Of a stretch of DNA of 64,000 nt, positions 48,932 through 58,231 are shown one piece after another; position 1 is the stretch's first letter, and each line of letters starts with the position of its first letter. The translations under genes were made by a program, and so were the position numbers. The notes below the pieces were generated by a model. The model ran no database searches. It was not told the DNA's origin and was given only the letters and a program-made list of their open reading frames with translations. This DNA is from Burkholderiales bacterium (GTDB taxonomy: Bacteria > Pseudomonadota > Gammaproteobacteria > Burkholderiales > JAHFRG01): the NCBI GenBank assembly GCA_035518095.1, contig DATIXX010000074.1:27249-91248 (forward strand), given 5' to 3'.

Positions 48932-50892
48932 TGATGACGCATATGCAAGCGCTTTACCTGCTGGTACCACTGGCGCCTCTGGCAGGGTCGATCATCGCCG
49001 GGCTGTTCGGGCACAAGATAGGTCGCGCAGCGAGCCACTCGGCGGCGATCCTTGGCGTCGCCATTTCTTTTTTTGCATCGCTGATAATCTACCAGGATGT
49101 GGACCGCGGACACATTTTCAACGGCAGTGTTTATACCTGGCTTACCTCGGGAGCCACGCGCTTTGAAATCGGTTTCCTGATCGACAAGCTCAGCGCGACG
49201 ATGATGGTGGTGGTGAGCTTTGTATCGCTCATGGTGCACATCTACACCATCGGCTACATGCAGGATGATCCCGGCTACCAGCGTTTTTTCAGCTACACCG
49301 CGCTGTTTACGTTTTCCATGCTAATGCTGGTGATGGCGAATAATTTCCTGCAGCTGTTTTTCGGCTGGGAGGCGGTGGGGCTGGTTTCCTATCTCCTCAT
49401 CGGCTTCTGGTACACCCGGGAAAGCGCGATTTTCGCCGGTTTAAAAGCGTTTTTGGTGAATCGCGTCGGGGATTTCGGGTTTTTGCTCGGCATTGCGTTA
49501 ATACTGGCCCATTTCGGCACGCTTGATTATGCCGCGGTGTTCCAGCATGCGCCTCAACTCGTGGACCAGACCATTGAAATCGTGCCGGACGAACCGTGGG
49601 CCTTGATGACGCTGATTTGCATCCTACTGTTTACCGGCGCAATGGGGAAGTCCGCGCAATTCCCGTTGCATGTCTGGCTGCCGGATTCGATGGAAGGCCC
49701 GACGCCGATTTCGGCGTTGATCCACGCTGCTACCATGGTCACCGCCGGCATTTTCATGGTGGCGCGCATGTCGCCGTTATTCGAGCTGTCTGAAACCGCG
49801 CAATCGGTGGTGCTGGTGATCGGTGGAATTACAACGTTGTTTATGGCGTTCATCGCCATCGTGCAAAATGACATCAAGCGCGTGGTGGCGTATTCCACGC
49901 TTTCGCAACTGGGCTATATGGCCGTGGGACTGGGCGCTTCGGCTTACGCCGCGAGCATTTTCCATTTAATGACGCACGCTTTCTTCAAAGCGCTCCTGTT
50001 CCTGTGCGCGGGCTCGGTCATCATTGCGCTGCATCACGAGCAGGATATGCGCAAGATGGGAGGGCTGAAGAAATACATGCCGGTTACCTATTGGACTGCA
50101 GTGGTGGGCGCACTGGCACTGTGCGGCATTCCGCCGTTTGCCGGTTTTTTCTCCAAGGACTCGCTGATCGAAGCGGTGCATCTGTCGCGCGTGCCGGGCG
50201 CGGGCTTCGCCTATTTCTGTGTTCTGAGCTGCGTTTTCGTGACTGCACTCTATACCTTCCGCCTGCTGTTTCTGACTTTCCACGGAGAGCCGCGCATGGA
50301 CGAGCACGCGCGCCAGAATCTGCATGAATCGCCGCTGGTGGTGACCATACCGCTAATCATGCTTGCCATTCCCTCGGTTTACACCGGATGGGAGTACATC
50401 GAACCGATGCTTTTTGGCGGATATTTTGGTCAGTCCATCGTGGTCCTTCCCCAATATGACGTATTGGCCCGCCTGCAGGAAGATTTTCACGGAGCGTTCG
50501 CTTTTGTCTTGCACGGCATCGCCGCTTTGCCATTTTGGCTGGCGCTCACAGGAATCGGCACGGCTTTTTACCTGTACAGGGTACGCACTGATTTGCCACA
50601 GAAAATAAGCGAACGCTTCAACCTGGTTTATCGCATCCTCGAGCGCAAATACGGTTTCGATGAATTCTATCAATGGCTGTTCGCGGGGGGCGCGCGCCTC
50701 GTGGGAGGGCGCTTGTGGCAAGTGGGCGATGTGACCGTGATCGACGGTTTTTTCGTCAACGGATCTGCGCGCGTCGTGCGCTGGGCGTCGGCCGTAATCC
50801 GTCATCTTCAGTCCGGCTATATCTACCACTACGCCTTCGGCATGATAATCGGCGTCTTCGTGCTGCTGACGTTATGGTTTTCCGCGCCCTGA
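48931..50892 (+). CDS. nuoL: NADH-quinone oxidoreductase subunit L
   Basis: Antiporter-like distal proton pump of 653 residues. The core has FFGWEAVGLVSYLLIGFWYTR (key Glu near 148), KSAQFPLHVWLPDSMEGPTPISALIHAATMV with the essential Lys, and VVAYSTLSQLGYM. The C-terminal extension (about 500-653) forms the long lateral helix and the last span. The ATG at 48931 is followed by a second ATG at 48934. Confidence 0.98.
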   Translation: MMTHMQALYLLVPLAPLAGSIIAGLFGHKIGRAASHSAAILGVAISFFASLIIYQDVDRGHIFNGSVYTWLTSGATRFEIGFLIDKLSATMMVVVSFVSLMVHIYTIGYMQDDPGYQRFFSYTALFTFSMLMLVMANNFLQLFFGWEAVGLVSYLLIGFWYTRESAIFAGLKAFLVNRVGDFGFLLGIALILAHFGTLDYAAVFQHAPQLVDQTIEIVPDEPWALMTLICILLFTGAMGKSAQFPLHVWLPDSMEGPTPISALIHAATMVTAGIFMVARMSPLFELSETAQSVVLVIGGITTLFMAFIAIVQNDIKRVVAYSTLSQLGYMAVGLGASAYAASIFHLMTHAFFKALLFLCAGSVIIALHHEQDMRKMGGLKKYMPVTYWTAVVGALALCGIPPFAGFFSKDSLIEAVHLSRVPGAGFAYFCVLSCVFVTALYTFRLLFLTFHGEPRMDEHARQNLHESPLVVTIPLIMLAIPSVYTGWEYIEPMLFGGYFGQSIVVLPQYDVLARLQEDFHGAFAFVLHGIAALPFWLALTGIGTAFYLYRVRTDLPQKISERFNLVYRILERKYGFDEFYQWLFAGGARLVGGRLWQVGDVTVIDGFFVNGSARVVRWASAVIRHLQSGYIYHYAFGMIIGVFVLLTLWFSAP

Positions 50893-50930
50893 AATCGGCG
50901 CCGATCGCAGAATAACAAAATGGATCAAAC

Positions 50931-52415
50931 ATGCTGCTAGGTTTTCCCGTACTGAGTCTGGCGATTTGGGTGCCCATCCTGTTTGGGCTTATCGTGCTGG
51001 CAACCGGAGGCGATCGCAACGCACCACTCGCGCGCTGGCTGGCCTTGGCTGGGGCACTGCTGGGTTTCCTCGTTACGCTGCCGCTTTATGCCAAATTTGA
51101 TACCTCCACGGCCGGAATGCAGTTTGTGGAAATGCGGCCGTGGATCGAGCGCTTCAACGCGCACTATCACCTGGGCATAGACGGTATTTCGCTTTTATTT
51201 ATCCTTCTCAACAGCTTCATGACCTTGCTGGTGGTGATCGCCGGCTGGCGCGTCATTCAAACCCGAGTCGCGCAGTACATGGCTGCATTCCTCATCATGG
51301 CTGGCCTGCTAAACGGCATGTTTTCCGCCCTAGATGCGTTACTGTTCTATGTATTCTTCGAAGGCATGCTGATCCCCATGTTCCTGATCATCGGCGTATG
51401 GGGCGGCCCGGACCGCGTGTACGCAGCGGTCAAGTTTTTCCTGTACACGCTGCTGGGCTCGCTCTTGATGCTGGTGGCATTTATTTATTTATACAATGCC
51501 TCCGGCGGCAGCTTTGAAATTCTCGGTTACTATAACTTGCCGTTGTCGTTTACTGAGCAGATTCTGATTTTCATTGCCTTTTTCCTTTCCTTCGCGGTGA
51601 AAGTGCCGATGTGGCCGGTGCACACCTGGCTGCCGGATGCGCATGTTGAGGCACCGACCGGCGGTTCCGTTATTCTCGCCGCCATTCTTCTTAAAGTCGG
51701 CGGATACGGTTTTCTGCGGTTTTCTCTGCCGATTACGCCCGACGCAAGTCACTACCTCGCCGGTTTTATGATTGCGCTGTCGCTGATTGCGGTGGTTTAC
51801 ATCGGCCTGGTAGCGCTGGTGCAGACGGATATGAAGAAGCTTATCGCATATTCTTCGATCTCGCACATGGGGTTTGCGACGCTGGGCATCTTTATTTTCA
51901 ATTCTTACGGCATAGAAGGCGCACTGCTGCAAATGGTCTCGCACGGTTTTGTTTCAGGCGCGCTGTTTTTGTGCGTCGGCGTGCTCTATGACCGCATGCA
52001 CACGCGCAACATTGCAGATTACGGAGGAGTGGTAAACAAGATGCCGGCGTTCGCCGCATTGTTCATGCTGTTTGCCATGGCCAACTCCGGGCTGCCGGGG
52101 ACCAGCGGCTTTGTCGGTGAGTTTACGGTCATCCTCGGTTCGCTCAGGGCTAATTTTTGGTACGCGGCGTTGGCCGCGACAACGATGGTTTTCGGAGCTG
52201 CCTACACCCTGTGGATGTACAAGCGCGTCATTTTCGGCGCGGTAGCAAACAGCCATGTCGAAGCCTTACGTGACATCTCGCTGCGCGAAGCATTGGTGCT
52301 GGGTTTGCTTGCTTTTGCGGTCCTGGCAATGGGCGTTTATCCGAAACCGCTTTCCGAGGTCATGCACGCCTCGGTGAACAATTTGCTCATCCATGTGGCG
52401 CAAAGCAAGCTGTGA
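50931..52415 (+). CDS. nuoM: NADH-quinone oxidoreductase subunit M
   Basis: Second antiporter-like subunit, 494 residues and about 14 spans. The conserved motifs are FYVFFEGMLIPMFLIIGVWGG (with Glu near 144), AVKVPMWPVHTWLPDAHVEAPTGGSVILA (with Lys) and [18 protein letters not shown]. It is 38 bases after nuoL. Confidence 0.98.
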   Translation: MLLGFPVLSLAIWVPILFGLIVLATGGDRNAPLARWLALAGALLGFLVTLPLYAKFDTSTAGMQFVEMRPWIERFNAHYHLGIDGISLLFILLNSFMTLLVVIAGWRVIQTRVAQYMAAFLIMAGLLNGMFSALDALLFYVFFEGMLIPMFLIIGVWGGPDRVYAAVKFFLYTLLGSLLMLVAFIYLYNASGGSFEILGYYNLPLSFTEQILIFIAFFLSFAVKVPMWPVHTWLPDAHVEAPTGGSVILAAILLKVGGYGFLRFSLPITPDASHYLAGFMIALSLIAVVYIGLVALVQTDMKKLIAYSSISHMGFATLGIFIFNSYGIEGALLQMVSHGFVSGALFLCVGVLYDRMHTRNIADYGGVVNKMPAFAALFMLFAMANSGLPGTSGFVGEFTVILGSLRANFWYAALAATTMVFGAAYTLWMYKRVIFGAVANSHVEALRDISLREALVLGLLAFAVLAMGVYPKPLSEVMHASVNNLLIHVAQSKL

Positions 52416-52420
52416 AAAAA

Positions 52421-52447
52421 TGAGACGTAAGGTGCGAGGGGTAAAGT
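52421..52447. repeat. Half-copy of the palindromic spacer repeat (nuoM-nuoN)
   Basis: TGAGACGTAAGGTGCGAGGG followed by GTAAAGT resembles one arm of the copies at 38792 and 48541. There is no matching second arm; it ends at the nuoN ribosome-site region. A weak match. Confidence 0.4.
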
Positions 52448-52450
52448 GAA

Positions 52451-53896
52451 ATGACGTTTTCGTTTCCCGATTTGGCGCCGGCCTACCCGGAGATATTTCT
52501 CCTGGTGATGGTTTCGGTCATTCTGGTGTTTGATCTTTTTGTGAGCGATGAAAAGCGCTACCTGACCTATTCGCTCACGCAGCTTACTCTGCTTGGCTGC
52601 GCGATTATTACCGTTTCAGGAAGCAGTTACGAAGTGCGATACAGCTTCAATGACATGTTTGTCGGCGACCTGATGGCCGACGTACTGAAGGTGATGGTGT
52701 ATCTTTCGGTAGCGATTGTGCTCGTGTATTCGCGCACCTATCTAATGTTGCGCGGAATATTTCGGGGCGAATTTTTCGCACTTACGTTGTTTGCCGCGCT
52801 GGGCATGATGGTCATGATTTCTGCGAATCATTTTCTGCCCTTGTACCTGGGCCTGGAATTGCTGTCCTTGAGCCTGTACGCGATGGTGGCGTTGCAGCGC
52901 GACTCGGCTATCGCGACCGAGGCAGCGATGAAGTACTTCGTGCTCGGCGCGCTTGCTTCGGGCATGCTGCTCTACGGGATGTCAATGATATATGGCGCAA
53001 CGGGCTCGCTGGACATTCCCAAAGTGGCGCAGGCAATCCACAACGGGGTCGGGCACCAAACGGTGCTGGTATTCGGGCTGGTGTTTATCGTTGCCGGCGT
53101 GGCTTTCAAACTGGGCGCCGTTCCTTTCCACATGTGGGTACCGGATGTCTACCAAGGTGCGCCGACCGCGATTACCCTGTTCATCGGCTCTGCACCCGAG
53201 CTCGCAACATTTGCTTTTGCAATGCGCCTACTGGTTTTCAGTTTGCATGATTTGGTTGTTGACTGGCAGGGGATGTTGATTATACTCGCGGTGCTGTCCA
53301 TGGCGATCGGCAACATCACGGCCATCGCGCAAAGCAATCTCAAAAGAATGCTGGCGTATTCGAGCATTTCACATATGGGTTTCATGCTGTTAGGGATATT
53401 GAGCGGCAGCGTGAACGGTTACAGCTCCTCTATGTTTTACATGCTGATTTATGTGCTGATGAGCCTCGGCAGTTTCGGCATGATTCTGCTGCTCTCGCGC
53501 GAAGGCTTTGAGGCTGAGAACCTGGATGATTTCAAGGGCCTGAATCAGCGCAACCCGTGGTATGCATTTATGATGTTGCTGCTCATGTTTTCCATGGCGG
53601 GCATACCGCCCACGGCGGGCTTCATTGCCAAACTTTCGGTGTTCCAGGCGGTGTTGGAGGCGGGCTACGTGTGGCTGGTCGTTGCCGCGGTGATATTTTC
53701 TCTCATCGGTGCATTTTATTACTTGCGTATCGTCAAACTCATGTATTTTGACGAGCCGGAAGACCGCGCGCCGATCCTGCCGCAGCCGGATGCGCGTGTC
53801 ATGATGAGCGCCAACGGGCTCGCCGTGCTGTTGTTGGGCATCCTGCCTTACCCGCTTTTGGCATTGTGTGTGAATTCAATCGCCCACTCGTTGTGA
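52451..53896 (+). CDS. nuoN: NADH-quinone oxidoreductase subunit N
   Basis: Third antiporter-like subunit, 481 residues. The motifs are [24 protein letters not shown] (Glu near 135), [25 protein letters not shown] (Lys near 218) and [19 protein letters not shown]. Last gene of a complete fourteen-gene operon. The following 188 bases hold no gene with a recognisable start; many betaproteobacteria carry a small DUF2818 gene there. Confidence 0.98.
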   Translation: MTFSFPDLAPAYPEIFLLVMVSVILVFDLFVSDEKRYLTYSLTQLTLLGCAIITVSGSSYEVRYSFNDMFVGDLMADVLKVMVYLSVAIVLVYSRTYLMLRGIFRGEFFALTLFAALGMMVMISANHFLPLYLGLELLSLSLYAMVALQRDSAIATEAAMKYFVLGALASGMLLYGMSMIYGATGSLDIPKVAQAIHNGVGHQTVLVFGLVFIVAGVAFKLGAVPFHMWVPDVYQGAPTAITLFIGSAPELATFAFAMRLLVFSLHDLVVDWQGMLIILAVLSMAIGNITAIAQSNLKRMLAYSSISHMGFMLLGILSGSVNGYSSSMFYMLIYVLMSLGSFGMILLLSREGFEAENLDDFKGLNQRNPWYAFMMLLLMFSMAGIPPTAGFIAKLSVFQAVLEAGYVWLVVAAVIFSLIGAFYYLRIVKLMYFDEPEDRAPILPQPDARVMMSANGLAVLLLGILPYPLLALCVNSIAHSL

Positions 53897-54084
53897 GTGC
53901 AAGCTCTGGCGGCGGGTGAAAACCCTGCTGCTTTATTTCGGCGGCGCCGGTTTTCTGCCGGAGACGAACCGCAGCAAGGTGCATGATCAGGACGTGGGAT
54001 CCTATACTGTGGCTTTGTGCCGGTTCCTGGCGTTCGCTTATGCTTTATTTGAATATCATTACCTCCGGAGAAAATTCTGATGCC

Positions 54085-54660
54085 ATGAAAACCCCAAAAA
54101 ACGACAGCGATTTTACCGAGACGGAGCTTTCCTCGAAGACGATTTACCGCGGCGGATTTCTGGAATTGAAAGAAGACCGGGTAAAATTACCCGATGGCAA
54201 AACGACCATCCGTGAATATCTTATACATCCGGGCGCGGTCGTGATCATCGCGGTGCTCGATAACGGCGCTCTGGTGCTGGAGCGTCAATACCGCTACCCC
54301 TTGCACGGCCATTTCTATGAATTGCCCGCAGGTAAGATAGAACCCGGAGAAGATCCGTTGCTTTGCGCGCAGCGCGAGCTGCTGGAAGAGACCGGCTTTG
54401 TTGCGCGGACCTGGCGCTATCTCGCCTCTGCGTATCCCTGCGTCGGCTATTCGACCGAGCGGCAGTTGTTTTATCTGGCTCAAGGTTTGACACACCGCGG
54501 AAGCCAGCCGGATGATGAAGAGTTCCTTGAGGTGCTCGAGGTGGGACTGGACACTGCTTTGGAATGGGTACAAGCCGGCAAAATAACGGACGGCAAAACC
54601 ATCAACGGCTTGTTCTGGGCCGAAAAAATTCTTAATTTGCGGCCGGAGGCCAGGCCGTAA
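54085..54660 (+). CDS. Nudix hydrolase, ADP-ribose pyrophosphatase type
   Basis: A 191-residue protein with a full Nudix box GKIEPGEDPLLCAQRELLEETGF (G-x5-E-x7-RE-x2-EE-x-G, about 86-108), which binds Mg2+ and cleaves nucleoside diphosphate derivatives. The N-terminal beta domain (YRGGFLELKEDRVKLPDG) and the arrangement fit ADP-ribose pyrophosphatases. The ATG at 54085 fits the family start; the frame is open upstream to 53983. A GGAG at 54067 is rather far, so the exact start is unsure. It commonly lies downstream of nuoN in betaproteobacteria. Confidence 0.88.
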   Translation: MKTPKNDSDFTETELSSKTIYRGGFLELKEDRVKLPDGKTTIREYLIHPGAVVIIAVLDNGALVLERQYRYPLHGHFYELPAGKIEPGEDPLLCAQRELLEETGFVARTWRYLASAYPCVGYSTERQLFYLAQGLTHRGSQPDDEEFLEVLEVGLDTALEWVQAGKITDGKTINGLFWAEKILNLRPEARP

Positions 54661-54690
54661 TATTTAATCGTTTTCTTCAGGAGGTACGCT

Positions 54691-55011
54691 ATGGCAAAGT
54701 ATCTGATAAAAGCGTCATACACGCTGGAAGGAACAAAAGGGCTGCTCAAGGAAGGCGGTTCCGGCAGGAGATCGGCGGTGGCGCAAACGATCCAGGGGAT
54801 GGGCGGGAAACTGGAAGCGTTTTATTACGCTTTTGGCGAGACCGACGTGTTTACGATTATAGACGTGCCAGATGCAGTTGCGGCCGCAGCGGTGAGTCTT
54901 GTCATTAACTCTAAGGGCGGCGCCCAGGTTTCCATCACCCCTCTGATTACACCGGAAGAAATAGATGCGGCATGCAAGAAATCGGTAGCGTACCGCGCGC
55001 CGGGGGCGTAA
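54691..55011 (+). CDS. GYD domain-containing protein
   Basis: A 106-residue small protein of the GYD family (ferredoxin-like fold). The signature region is AFGETDVFTIIDVPDAVAAAAVSL, where the family name motif appears as ETDV. A strong AGGAGG ribosome site precedes the ATG. Function unknown. It is 30 bases after the Nudix gene and convergent with the dehydrogenase gene. Confidence 0.85.
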   Translation: MAKYLIKASYTLEGTKGLLKEGGSGRRSAVAQTIQGMGGKLEAFYYAFGETDVFTIIDVPDAVAAAAVSLVINSKGGAQVSITPLITPEEIDAACKKSVAYRAPGA

Positions 55012-55018
55012 CAGTAGG

Positions 55019-56152
55019 TTATTGCACCTGATACCCGATACGGTAAATCACGCCGGCCTGATCGTCGGAAACCAGCAGCGATCCGTCGGGCATGTTCAAC
55101 ACGTCGACCGGCCGGCCCCAGTTTTTTTCTCCCTGCAGCCAGCCTTGTGCGAATACTTCGTAGCTGTCGGGTTTGTTGTTCTTTAGCGTGACCAGCATCA
55201 CGCGATATCCTGATTTTTTGCTGCGGTTCCACGAGCCGTGCTCAGCAATGAAAATTGCGTTACGGTATTTAGCGGGAAACATCGTGCCGGTATAGAAGCG
55301 CATTCCAAGCGCGGCGACATGCGCGCCAAGTTTAAGCGCCGGGGGAGTAAATTCGTTGCAGCTGTGCTTGGCGCCAAACTCAGGATCGGGAATGTCGCCC
55401 TGGTGGCAGTACGGGAAGCCGAAATTCATTCCCGCCTTGGGCGCATGATTGAGCTCATCCGAGGGTAGATCATCCCCCATCCAATCGCGCCCATTGTCGG
55501 TGAACCATAATTCCTTGGTTTGCGGATCCCAGTCAAAACCCACGGAATTGCGCACGCCGCGCGCAAAAACCTGGTATCCGCTGCCATCGGGCTTGATGCG
55601 TGAAATCAGCGCGTAGCGGTCGGGGTCAGGTTCGCAGATGTTGCACGGCGCGCCTACAGGAACGTAGAGCAGGCCGTCCGGGCCGAAGGCGATGAATTTC
55701 CAGCCGTGATGAGTCTCTTTGGGATATTTGTCGTTGACAACTATAGGCTTAGCGGGTGCAGATATGCTGGCCTCGATGTTGTCGTAACGCAAAATGCGGT
55801 TGATTTCCGCGACATACAGCGAGCCATGGCGATACGCCACACCGTTCGGCACATTGAGACCTTCGGCGATGACATGCACCTTCTGATCCCGGGTAATTGC
55901 GTAGACCTTGCCTTCGCGAACCGTGCCGACGAACACGGTGCCATCGGAGCCCAGCGTCATGGAGCGCGCGCCTGGGACTTGCGCGTAAACACTGATTGCA
56001 AAGCCTGGAGGCAGTTTGATTTTATCAAGCGGTAGCTCGATTGCGGCCGCATTTAAACAGGGAAACACTGTGAGCAACAGCAAACCGAGCGTGCCGGCGG
56101 TGCGCAGCGTCGCGATAATCGTATCTGAAATTGATTTGGCGGGCTTATTCAA
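55019..56152 (-). CDS. PQQ-dependent sugar (glucose/sorbosone) dehydrogenase-like protein
   Basis: A secreted six-bladed propeller of the soluble glucose/L-sorbosone dehydrogenase family. The start is taken as TTG 56152 (MNKPAKSISD...), which overlaps the stop of the upstream gene; it gives a signal peptide ending near CLNAAAIE and about 377 residues. The frame is open to 56206. Motifs are GWKFIAFGPDGLLYVPVGAPCNICEPDP, ARGVRNSVGFDWDP, WFTDNGRDWMGDD and IFIAEHGSWNRSKKSGYRV. The CNIC Cys pair may form a disulfide. Substrate and PQQ dependence are inferred from the family. Confidence 0.82.
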   Translation of the reverse strand: MNKPAKSISDTIIATLRTAGTLGLLLLTVFPCLNAAAIELPLDKIKLPPGFAISVYAQVPGARSMTLGSDGTVFVGTVREGKVYAITRDQKVHVIAEGLNVPNGVAYRHGSLYVAEINRILRYDNIEASISAPAKPIVVNDKYPKETHHGWKFIAFGPDGLLYVPVGAPCNICEPDPDRYALISRIKPDGSGYQVFARGVRNSVGFDWDPQTKELWFTDNGRDWMGDDLPSDELNHAPKAGMNFGFPYCHQGDIPDPEFGAKHSCNEFTPPALKLGAHVAALGMRFYTGTMFPAKYRNAIFIAEHGSWNRSKKSGYRVMLVTLKNNKPDSYEVFAQGWLQGEKNWGRPVDVLNMPDGSLLVSDDQAGVIYRIGYQVQ

Positions 56153-57161
56153 TGACGCCGAGCCGTCCGTTGTGGCTACCCATATACCAGAGCCTTCCCT
56201 GCGCATCCACGATCATTTTTCGGATTCCGACATTTTTTGACGGTAGTGATATTACGCGCATCGCGCCGGAGTGCGGGTCGAGCCGCACCACAGTATCGGT
56301 ATTGATTTCATCAACCCACACCATGCCCGCGCCGTCAACGGTCACCGCGTAAGGCCCGCCTTCATCGCCGGCGGGGAGGGTGTATTCCTTGATGACTTTG
56401 CCTGAGGCAGTTTCAACTCGCGCGAGTTTGCCCGCGCCGTAAAGCGTGACCCACAGCGAACCATCGGGCGCCAGCGCCATGCGCCGGGGATGCGAATCCG
56501 GCTCCATTGGAAACTCCTCGATGGCGCCGGTTTGAGCATTGAGTCTACCCAGTTTATTTCCGCTGATTTCGCAGAACCACACATTGCCGGCCCGGTCTAG
56601 TGCGATTCCGTACGGGTTGCCCGATGCCCTGAATTCGCGGATGCGCCCGTTGTGCGTATCGAGACGGCCAATACGGTTGCCGCTCTGTTCGGTAAACCAG
56701 ATGATGCCCATGCCGTCTGTGACCAGCGTGTGCGGGTCCCCGCCCGAGGGCGCTTGGAATTCAGCCACTTTGCCGGTGGCAGGGTTGAGCTTGCCAATAG
56801 TGCCATTTCCGTTGCCGGTGTACCACACCATGCCATCCTTATCCACCAGCAGCCCATGCGGATGCGTGCCGCGCGGCAGATCCCACTCCTTGAAGGTCTT
56901 GGTGCGGGTGTCGAAGCGCGCGATCTTGTCGGCGTGCATCACGGTAATGTAAATATTGCCGTCAGGCCCCGGCGCAGGATCGCGGGCGAATTTGGGTGTT
57001 GGCACCGGCCATTCGGTTACCTTGCCGGCGAAATTTGGATTGGCACCTGGAACGATGCCATAGTTCGAGCCGCCTGCCCAAGCGAGTAACGGGAGCAGCG
57101 CCAAGATTACTGCACAAAGGCCTGCGCTACCGACTTCTATTATCAGTCTGCCTCGCGCCAT
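56145..57161 (-). CDS. Vgb-like seven-bladed beta-propeller, secreted
   Basis: A 338-residue protein with a signal peptide (cleavage near LAWAGG) and at least six repeats of the form GxxWFTE-x-GNRIGRLD (for example IIWFTEQSGNRIGRLD, VWFCEISGNKLGRLN). It resembles virginiamycin B lyase. The residues I would expect for the lyase active site are absent: the His of RPHAIT is Tyr (GGPYAVT), and the Glu-Pro-His of the last blade is Gly-Ile-Arg. A true streptogramin lyase is therefore unlikely. The ATG overlaps the preceding gene by 19 bases and its end overlaps the dehydrogenase start. Confidence 0.8.
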   Translation of the reverse strand: MARGRLIIEVGSAGLCAVILALLPLLAWAGGSNYGIVPGANPNFAGKVTEWPVPTPKFARDPAPGPDGNIYITVMHADKIARFDTRTKTFKEWDLPRGTHPHGLLVDKDGMVWYTGNGNGTIGKLNPATGKVAEFQAPSGGDPHTLVTDGMGIIWFTEQSGNRIGRLDTHNGRIREFRASGNPYGIALDRAGNVWFCEISGNKLGRLNAQTGAIEEFPMEPDSHPRRMALAPDGSLWVTLYGAGKLARVETASGKVIKEYTLPAGDEGGPYAVTVDGAGMVWVDEINTDTVVRLDPHSGAMRVISLPSKNVGIRKMIVDAQGRLWYMGSHNGRLGVIE

Positions 57162-57955
57162 TTTGGCGGGCGCTTTTGAATGAACGCATCGATGCCTTCC
57201 GCAGCGTCGTCATCCATCATATTGCTAGCCATGACCTGGTTCGCGTACTGGTACGCCTGTTCCATGTTCATTTCCAGCTGCTTGTAAAACGTTCGCTTGC
57301 CCAGGGAAACGGCCGCGCGAGATTTGCCTTTAATCGCTGCAGCCAGCTTCATTACTTCCGAGTCCAGTTGGGCGGGCGGCGCTACACGGTTGACCAATCC
57401 CTGCTTCAACGCCGTTTGAGCATCGATAAAATCTCCGGTGAGGAGCATTTCCATTGCCTGCTTGCGCGGCATGTCACGTCCGAGTGCGACGCCAGGCGTG
57501 GAGCAGAACAGGCCCAAATTGACTCCAGAGGTGGCGAACCGCGCTTCAGTCGAGGCGACGGCGAGATCGCATCCTGCGACTAGCTGGCATCCGGCAGCGG
57601 TGGCAATGCCGTGCACTCGCGCAATGACCGGCTGCGGAATCTCAACCAACGTCATCATCATTCGGCTACAGCGTTTAAACAGGTCTTCGATAACGCCCGG
57701 ATCGCGACTCGCTCGCATTTCCTTAAGGTCGTGGCCCGCGCAAAATGCCGGTCCTGCTCCCGCAATGACCACCACGCGCACGGAATGATTCTCGGCAATG
57801 CCGTCGAGCGCATCCTGCAGTTCGGTAAGGAGCGCGCTGGAGAGCGCGTTGAATTGCGCAGGGCGGTTCAGAGTGAGTGTAACTACACCGTCTGCATCGC
57901 GCAGCAGCACAAGCGGGTCACTGCTTGCGGTCGAAGCGGTTGCGGCAGTTGTCAT
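57143..57955 (-). CDS. Enoyl-CoA hydratase/isomerase family protein
   Basis: A crotonase-fold protein of 270 residues. The oxyanion segments are AFCAGHDLKEMRAS (about 71-84) and HGIATAAGCQLVAGCDLAVAS (about 114-134). The stretch SGVNLGLFCSTPGVALGRDMPRKQAMEMLLTGDFI matches the ECHDC3-like subgroup rather than classical hydratases. The two catalytic glutamates of classical hydratases are not seen at the expected places. First gene of a tightly overlapping minus-strand trio. Substrate unknown. Confidence 0.85.
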   Translation of the reverse strand: MTTAATASTASSDPLVLLRDADGVVTLTLNRPAQFNALSSALLTELQDALDGIAENHSVRVVVIAGAGPAFCAGHDLKEMRASRDPGVIEDLFKRCSRMMMTLVEIPQPVIARVHGIATAAGCQLVAGCDLAVASTEARFATSGVNLGLFCSTPGVALGRDMPRKQAMEMLLTGDFIDAQTALKQGLVNRVAPPAQLDSEVMKLAAAIKGKSRAAVSLGKRTFYKQLEMNMEQAYQYANQVMASNMMDDDAAEGIDAFIQKRPPKWREAD

Positions 57956-58061
57956 GACGGAACCTTGAGGATCGGAGACTCATTATAAATCCTGTGTTGC
58001 GCTTTGACTATAAATCAAGCATTGCCTTTTGGTTTCGACCATGTGAAAATCTTCGAGCCCT

Positions 58062-58176
58062 GCAAAGGGGAGTAGCTTAATGGTGGCGCCAGGCCACCAA
58101 CAGCAAAGCCGTCAGCACGGGATTACCTCCCCGGTTTTGCTGACAACTGCAACGGTTGCAAGCGAGACCTTCGCCA
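58062..58176 (+). promoter_or_regulatory. yybP-ykoY (manganese) riboswitch upstream of the TerC-family gene
   Basis: Both conserved internal loops are present: AAAGGGGAGTAGC (58064-58076) and GCGAGACCTTCGCC (58162-58175). Between them are two hairpins, GGTGG/CCACC and GTCAGCA/TGCTGAC. This order matches the yybP-ykoY class, which binds Mn2+ and activates TerC/YebN-type metal exporters. A further hairpin TCCGTCC/GGGCGGA follows, then the ribosome site AGGAGGTAA, so the switch may act on translation. Identified by eye, not by model search. Confidence 0.85.
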
Positions 58177-58231
58177 AGTCCGTCCGGCGTTTGCGGGCGG
58201 AACCATCGCTGATATCTAGGAGGTAATCGTC

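Noticed and set aside
56145..57161. Streptogramin resistance lyase (vgb)
   Set aside because: Overall fold fits but the active-site His and Glu-x-His appear replaced; called a Vgb-like propeller instead.
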